From Prevotellaceae bacterium (GTDB taxonomy: Bacteria; Bacteroidota; Bacteroidia; Bacteroidales; Bacteroidaceae), in the NCBI GenBank assembly GCA_030536165.1, contig JAUNQM010000092.1, positions 1 through 7,321 on the forward strand: a DNA stretch of 7,321 bases. Reading direction: 5' to 3'. A program made the position numbers and the translations under genes. A model generated the notes under the pieces. The model was not told the origin of the DNA, ran no database searches, and saw only the letters and a list, made by a program, of their open reading frames with translations. Shown here in pieces: positions 6,201 to 7,321 of this stretch. The first letter of the stretch is position 1, and every line of letters begins with the position of its first letter.

Positions 6201-7321
6201 TCCATTCTCATCTATTGTGGCAATACTTTCGTCGGCAGAGCTATAGGTCAGGTTGATGTATGGCTTTCCAGCACTGTCATAGTTTGGTTCATAGGTGTAG
6301 TGCCCAACAATCGTCGTGGTCTCCCCTATGTTCATGGTTATAGAAGTTCCAGCATGCAGATCTCTCAAGTCAATAAGTGTGAACGGTATTGTTATATTTG
6401 CAGTTGCCGTCTTGTCGCCGATAGGCGTCGCATAATGCCCTGTAACGCTCAGTTCAAGTGTCTTACCTGATGCCGTAAGCTGTGAACTTCTTGTTACAGT
6501 AACAGGAGTTGAACCTTCTGTGTAATATGGAGCCAAATCAGCATAGCCTTCTCCGTTAAACTGCCAATTGAAGCCTGTCGCGTTGTAACTGACTTTATTC
6601 TCATTAACCTGAGGTTCACCTTGTTGATAAGTATCCCCTACCTTAGAGTAAGTATCACTCCCAGCTGTTATCTTGACATAGGCAGCTCTGGTACGTGTAG
6701 TCTTGTCGATTGATGCAGGAACGGTAAAGCTTTGTGAACCGTTCAAATCAATCGTAGCTGACGAAGGAGTTATCGTCATATCCGAATAAACCGTTTCGTT
6801 GAGAGCTGGAACAGATGTGGCAGTAAGTGTGTATTCATCGGTTTTATCAGTCATAGGGGCTATATTCGATGTGGTGAGGCGTACCTTTATGGTAGTAGGC
6901 GTAGTTGGAACATTATTATTAAATGTAAGTACACCTGATGAATTGATTTGCGCATAGCTCCCACCCTCAACGATGCTCCAAGTGTAAGTTACGCCCGTCC
7001 AGCTACTCTTCGTCTCAGGTACAGACGTATGCGATTGATTGTCATACCAATAATGATGTGTACCATTATAGAAAATGTAGTCATCGTATTCTTGAGCGAA
7101 AGTACCGCTGATATTTGTATGAGTGAAAGTGATTGCACTGCTGTTGACTGTTGGCGCGTTGATTTTTGGCAATGTAGGGTCAGAACCGTCTTGGTGTTGC
7201 TTTGATACGGCAAAGACGACGTTGGTACCTCCATTGTTAGAGTTATCTGTTCTCGTCCAGCCGTTATTATAACGAAGCCAATAATTTCTATCAGATCTTT
7301 TTACTTTTCTACCAGTATTTC
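255..7321 (-). CDS. Giant modular repeat protein, probable secreted/surface adhesin-like protein (N-terminus outside window)
   Basis: One open frame runs without a stop from the right edge to a TAA at 257-255: 2354 complete codons. The first possible start inside it is a TTG at 7172-7170, but the frame stays open through the 49 codons upstream and no ribosome-binding context is evident, so that TTG is read as an internal Leu and the gene as 5'-partial. Order in the protein (residue 1 = codon 7319-7317): two Ig-like segments (about 50-315), a Big_2-like domain (about 320-406), a chitobiase C-terminal-like domain (about 409-488), a GLUG-like module (about 489-794), an unassigned aromatic-rich region (about 800-1207) and Gly-rich solenoid-like repeats (about 1207-2354). 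No catalytic motif, transmembrane helix or C-terminal sorting domain is visible. These domain types are known from extracellular Bacteroidetes proteins; a role in adhesion or surface structure is inference. The gene is followed 50 bases later by a terminator. Exact function is unknown. Confidence 0.93.
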   Translation of the reverse strand, partial: NTGRKVKRSDRNYWLRYNNGWTRTDNSNNGGTNVVFAVSKQHQDGSDPTLPKINAPTVNSSAITFTHTNISGTFAQEYDDYIFYNGTHHYWYDNQSHTSVPETKSSWTGVTYTWSIVEGGSYAQINSSGVLTFNNNVPTTPTTIKVRLTTSNIAPMTDKTDEYTLTATSVPALNETVYSDMTITPSSATIDLNGSQSFTVPASIDKTTRTRAAYVKITAGSDTYSKVGDTYQQGEPQVNENKVSYNATGFNWQFNGEGYADLAPYYTEGSTPVTVTRSSQLTASGKTLELSVTGHYATPIGDKTATANITIPFTLIDLRDLHAGTSITMNIGETTTIVGHYTYEPNYDSAGKPYINLTYSSADESIATIDENGNIKGVGVGETTITIQSKRMDDSNGPSCAVTVTVKDACATPTVLQDVNSFIFMCSKPSSGAIIYYTTDGSEPSRTHGTAVAAGVNVTTLPDNSTIKAIATANGYYDSGILEYYYSKNPTGNGTAANPYLISCASHLKSFANMVNNGNAGAYYKVTANFSVSDYTTPTTDFTGTFDGDFFIIDGLTQPLVGNANGATIKNVILDNVTISRNGDVGAIACQASGNARIYNCGVLATGSTFSYDQPYTSSSTIECTKNGSSTGSIVGYINGNTRVANCFSYADVESSGNAGGIVGYVDNWIDAANKITNGTNTFVMNCMFYGYVTAGNRSPVVFGWNVSDTYSTYNYFRYKSFTSTNNLRQNGTLAAQEDMWLKRFKFFQSAVTNHRDLAAVYIFNDASRINDIAQWYIDEEIAPWPILRKAEKRRSTLDRVIPNTGNANEGNLITNGNILKDEGGNVIDEDVTQRYNMNVGSGGYLAVNFDINGSSYSANLPITDMDFEHYDYTWGKVVLPFANEFDGWTRDYDYICTGWEITSVTGGTTGTLTDYNFADRNCTAKDIYNATDNPIIFAQGGNYIVPYGVTAINVKAHFAKAYYLADATYDCTGNKGNTFAGNRPANYNGKTVYTSVQNAWAAMSAKSLPHDQALVLVGNYHYNSSQSQNYTGKGCTIMSIDEDCDQQPDYGWYSSVGSYRADWMPIRWDFIPLYGFNMVQTNTAPPGIAIPVAKGWYEMTETTICRTYEFESNDAGRSSADNGHSNNAYIINGGYFQQIVRSFNDGTHNKLSYMKVGGNAYVKEFFHGNHSGTTRKWTVRPIIVTGGEINQCFMTGMGNKNEIVTTDNNVRFYCAGGKIDKYLSAYNGYPVVNATMKVDHARIGRFFGGGTSPKAAISGNIDIVMDNSTVDFFCGGPEFGDMGDGKTVTVSTTGSTFGEYYGAGFGGTALTRITNGDGKNDHYDDRRLNYDGNAGGFEVSYEMEALLQGNGAELYRYYDYRADLSMAAVGPTTTTAEKCHFLNSFYGGGCQGKVNGTITSTLTDCDVNTSAFGGGYKAATTTIDVYPIGGYTWQAWDGTYKAFSDPVYPTPVQFIWAEGRNGTYNEANKILYTNADMTQMGRVTGAITLTIDGGTVGQNVYGGGNESPSDDAAMVVIKGNAQVGNDAFGGGNIAPVGKDVSITLGVAGVTDADQQPNVEGALYGGGALANTNTTSGNTTVNLYGGSVTDVYGGGLGQLADAEHGVEAVEAIVNGNTTVTLDGSVIRGNIFGANNLNGTPKGHVLVDIKTTKAKGTETTGHPYHVLGVYGGGNLAAYTPTNDNDYAEVIIEKCDNSIEDVFGGGNAAAVPATLVTVWGGNIGRVFAGGNGSTAPADVTNNTHAIIHGGTIKEVYGGSNSQGSIGGTITVDIAEQAYDSNPLCPIDIADLYGGGNLAPSNAGQITIGKCHNITRVFGGANQANVNGDITLDIIDGHVQNVFGGNNNSGAINGAITVNVNWGANATSEPQAYLGNVYGGGNLAEYATPSDKTGPTVNIINATIEGNVFGGGLGLKKDSEDHVVTVDGVIQGAIVVGNPIVNIGSWADGSVVVKGNVFGGGDLAAVEGSPTVTVRDCGTLIMGDLYGGGNAAPVYSTNTTFWGGQVNGNIFGGGNGADATKNAKGAQIGYKRDDTTLAGEGIGDAVTNVYGGTIGVWDGDNCTAGGGVFGGSNTNGNIAGKVKLTVDQRQCDETDADDCTPIKLREIYGSGNQAAFLGDGIDFNLGCIEGLEEIYGGSKEADMGTAAKPANIHLIISSGHFKRVFGGNNLGGCINGSIKVSIDETGCNPVIIDELYCGGNQAAYSVYGYNSDSTPKTSGENPYDDPEVEVISCTHIGKVFGGGLGASAKIVGTTNVIIDEIPGVHKDLPAAQPYLNADKLGSIGEVYGGGNEADVVGYTNVKIGTKGENAHIEKEGTEIDTNPKPSGANITGNVYGGGNQADVTGKTNVIIGKKKTE
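258..614 (-). repeat. Truncated third super-repeat unit C (119 codons)
   Basis: A third G-G-G-L-G rung (614-597) is followed by only two more rungs, N-E-A-D-V (473-456) and N-Q-A-D-V (329-312), before the TAA. The last two rungs resemble each other, with the pattern G-G-G-N-x-A-D-V-x-G-x-T-N-V-x-I-G. They therefore look like a later local duplication. The protein ends G-K-K-K-T-E. Confidence 0.65.
615..1607 (-). repeat. Super-repeat unit B (331 codons)
   Basis: The unit starts at the V-F-G-G-G-L-G motif (1607-1590). Rung order is GLG, DLAAV, NAAPV, NGADA, (GGTIG), SNTNG, NQAAF, SKEAD, NNLGG, NQAAY. Compared with unit A it lacks the NNLNG rung and has extra residues between NGADA and SNTNG, including a R-D-D-T-T loop. 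Corresponding motifs in A and B are offset by 846-966 bases, consistent with one block duplication followed by small indels. Confidence 0.75.
1608..2549 (-). repeat. Super-repeat unit A (314 codons)
   Basis: The unit starts at the V-Y-G-G-G-L-G motif (2549-2532) and runs to the base before the next G-G-G-L-G motif. Its rung subtypes in protein order are: GLG, NNLNG, NLAAY, NAAAV, GNGST, SNSQG, NLAPS, ANQAN, NNNSG, NLAEY. Eight of these have a same-order counterpart of related sequence in unit B. For example, the W-G-G-N-I before GNGST matches W-G-G-Q-V, and the D-G-H-V-Q-N-V-F-G-G-N-N step matches S-G-H-F-K-R-V-F-G-G-N-N. Confidence 0.75.
3700..4920 (-). other. Unassigned aromatic-rich central region (protein region)
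   Basis: About residues 800-1207. I recognise no family. It is rich in Trp, Tyr and Asn, with scattered single Cys residues. Recognisable blocks include W-G-K-V-V-L-P-F, an N-Y-I-V-P-Y-G-V-T-A-I-N-V-K-A strand pair, A-K-A-Y-Y-L-A-D, a V-Q-N-A-W-A-A-M-S-A-K helix-like block and A-L-V-L-V-G-N-Y-H-Y. Its downstream part passes gradually into Gly-rich strands (I-I-N-G-G-Y-F, K-V-G-G-N-A-Y-V-K-E, I-V-T-G-G-E-I-N), so it may be the N-terminal part or cap of the repeat solenoid. It could be a ligand-binding head, but nothing in the sequence shows this. Confidence 0.4.
4940..5855 (-). other. GLUG-type beta-helical module (protein region)
   Basis: About residues 489-794. The module begins with G-N-G-T-A-A-N-P-Y-L-I-S and H-L-K-S-F-A-N-M-V-N, followed by Y-Y-K-V-T-A-N-F and F-T-G-T-F-D-G-D-F-F-I-I-D-G-L. 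This is the standard opening of Bacteroidetes GLUG-containing proteins ('GT.ANPYLI...L..FA..VN...F.GTFDG...I.GL'). Between about 5426 and 5312 are two GLUG-like steps: G-S-I-V-G-Y-I-N-G, then A-N-C-F-S-Y-A-D-V and G-G-I-V-G-Y. Its end near 4940 has A-P-W-P-I-L-R, similar to the closing strand usual for such modules. GLUG modules form beta-solenoid stretches in surface proteins; the ligand is unknown. Confidence 0.75.
5857..6095 (-). other. Chitobiase/beta-hexosaminidase C-terminal-like domain (protein region)
   Basis: About residues 409-488. It opens with A-T-P-T-V, carries the hallmark I-I-Y-Y-T-T-D-G-S-E-P-S-R, then V-T-T-L-P-D-N-S-T-I-K-A-I-A-T-A-N-G-Y-Y-D-S, and closes with an E-Y-Y-Y strand. 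The 'Y-Y-T-x-D-G-S-x-P-[ST]' signature followed by a 'T-I-K-A-I-A' strand is characteristic of this small beta-sandwich domain. It appears in many secreted bacterial proteins with no hexosaminidase activity. No glycoside hydrolase catalytic domain is present here, so the domain gives no enzymatic function. Confidence 0.85.
6100..6360 (-). other. Big_2-like bacterial Ig domain (protein region)
   Basis: This stretch (about residues 320-406) follows the Big_2 pattern closely. It has an opening strand I-T-M-N-I-G-E-T-T-T-I, then L-T-Y-S-S-A-D-E-S-I-A-T-I-D-E-N-G-N-I-K-G-V-G-V-G-E-T-T-I-T-I, and a terminal A-V-T-V-T-V-K-D. The 'S-x-D-x-S-I-A-x-I-D-x-x-G-x-I-x-G-V-x-x-G-x-T-x-I-T' core is diagnostic of the family, which also occurs in intimin- and invasin-type adhesins. 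It is probably structural, projecting neighbouring modules away from the cell. Confidence 0.85.
6370..7165 (-). other. Two Ig-like beta-sandwich segments (protein region)
   Basis: The first segment (about 7165-6820) has the Ig-like bacterial pattern: a strand with W-S-I-V-E-G-G, then A-Q-I-N-S-S-G-V-L-T-F, then T-I-K-V-R-L-T-T and a closing Y-T-L-T-A-T. The 'x-I-N-x-x-G-x-L-T' turn is the usual core of bacterial Ig-like repeats. The second segment (about 6800-6370) opens with M-T-I-T-P-S-S-A-T-I-D-L-N-G and ends with A-N-I-T-I-P-F-T-L. It is longer and less typical. Such domains normally act as stalks or spacers in exported proteins. Assignment is by pattern only; the boundaries are approximate and the second segment could belong to another beta-sandwich family. 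Confidence 0.55.

Overview
The window is almost entirely one very large gene on the minus strand, cut by the right-hand edge, plus about 250 bases of 3' flank. The protein is a modular, repeat-rich, probably secreted or surface-exposed protein. Its Ig-like/Big_2-type, chitobiase-C-terminal-like and GLUG-like segments, and its Gly-Gly-Gly-Asn beta-solenoid repeats, are a combination typical of gut or oral Bacteroidales (Prevotella/Bacteroides relatives). That assignment rests on protein style only; no marker gene is present.

Layout, left to right. Bases 1-128 hold no convincing gene. Bases 129-204 form a strong intrinsic terminator for minus-strand transcription. Bases 205-254 are the rest of the 3' untranslated leader to that terminator. 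From 255 to the right edge (7321) there is one uninterrupted minus-strand reading frame of 2354 complete codons. In protein order (right to left) it reads: a fragment continuing from outside the window, two Ig-like beta-sandwich segments (about 7165-6370), a Big_2-like domain (about 6360-6100), a chitobiase C-terminal-like domain (about 6095-5857), a GLUG-type beta-helical module (about 5855-4940), a basic linker, an aromatic-rich central region I cannot assign (about 4920-3700), and a long Gly-rich repeat region (about 3700-258).

The most interesting structure is in the last region. At least 26 copies of a [VIL]-[YF]-G-G-[GN]-N-like motif occur between 312 and 2819, with irregular 19-49 codon spacing. 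The order of motif subtypes itself repeats with a period of about 314-331 codons, giving two full super-repeats (2549-1608 and 1607-615) and a third that stops after 119 codons at the natural stop codon. No recognisable C-terminal sorting or anchoring domain follows. The start codon, signal peptide and promoter lie beyond the right edge, so export route and operon context cannot be seen.
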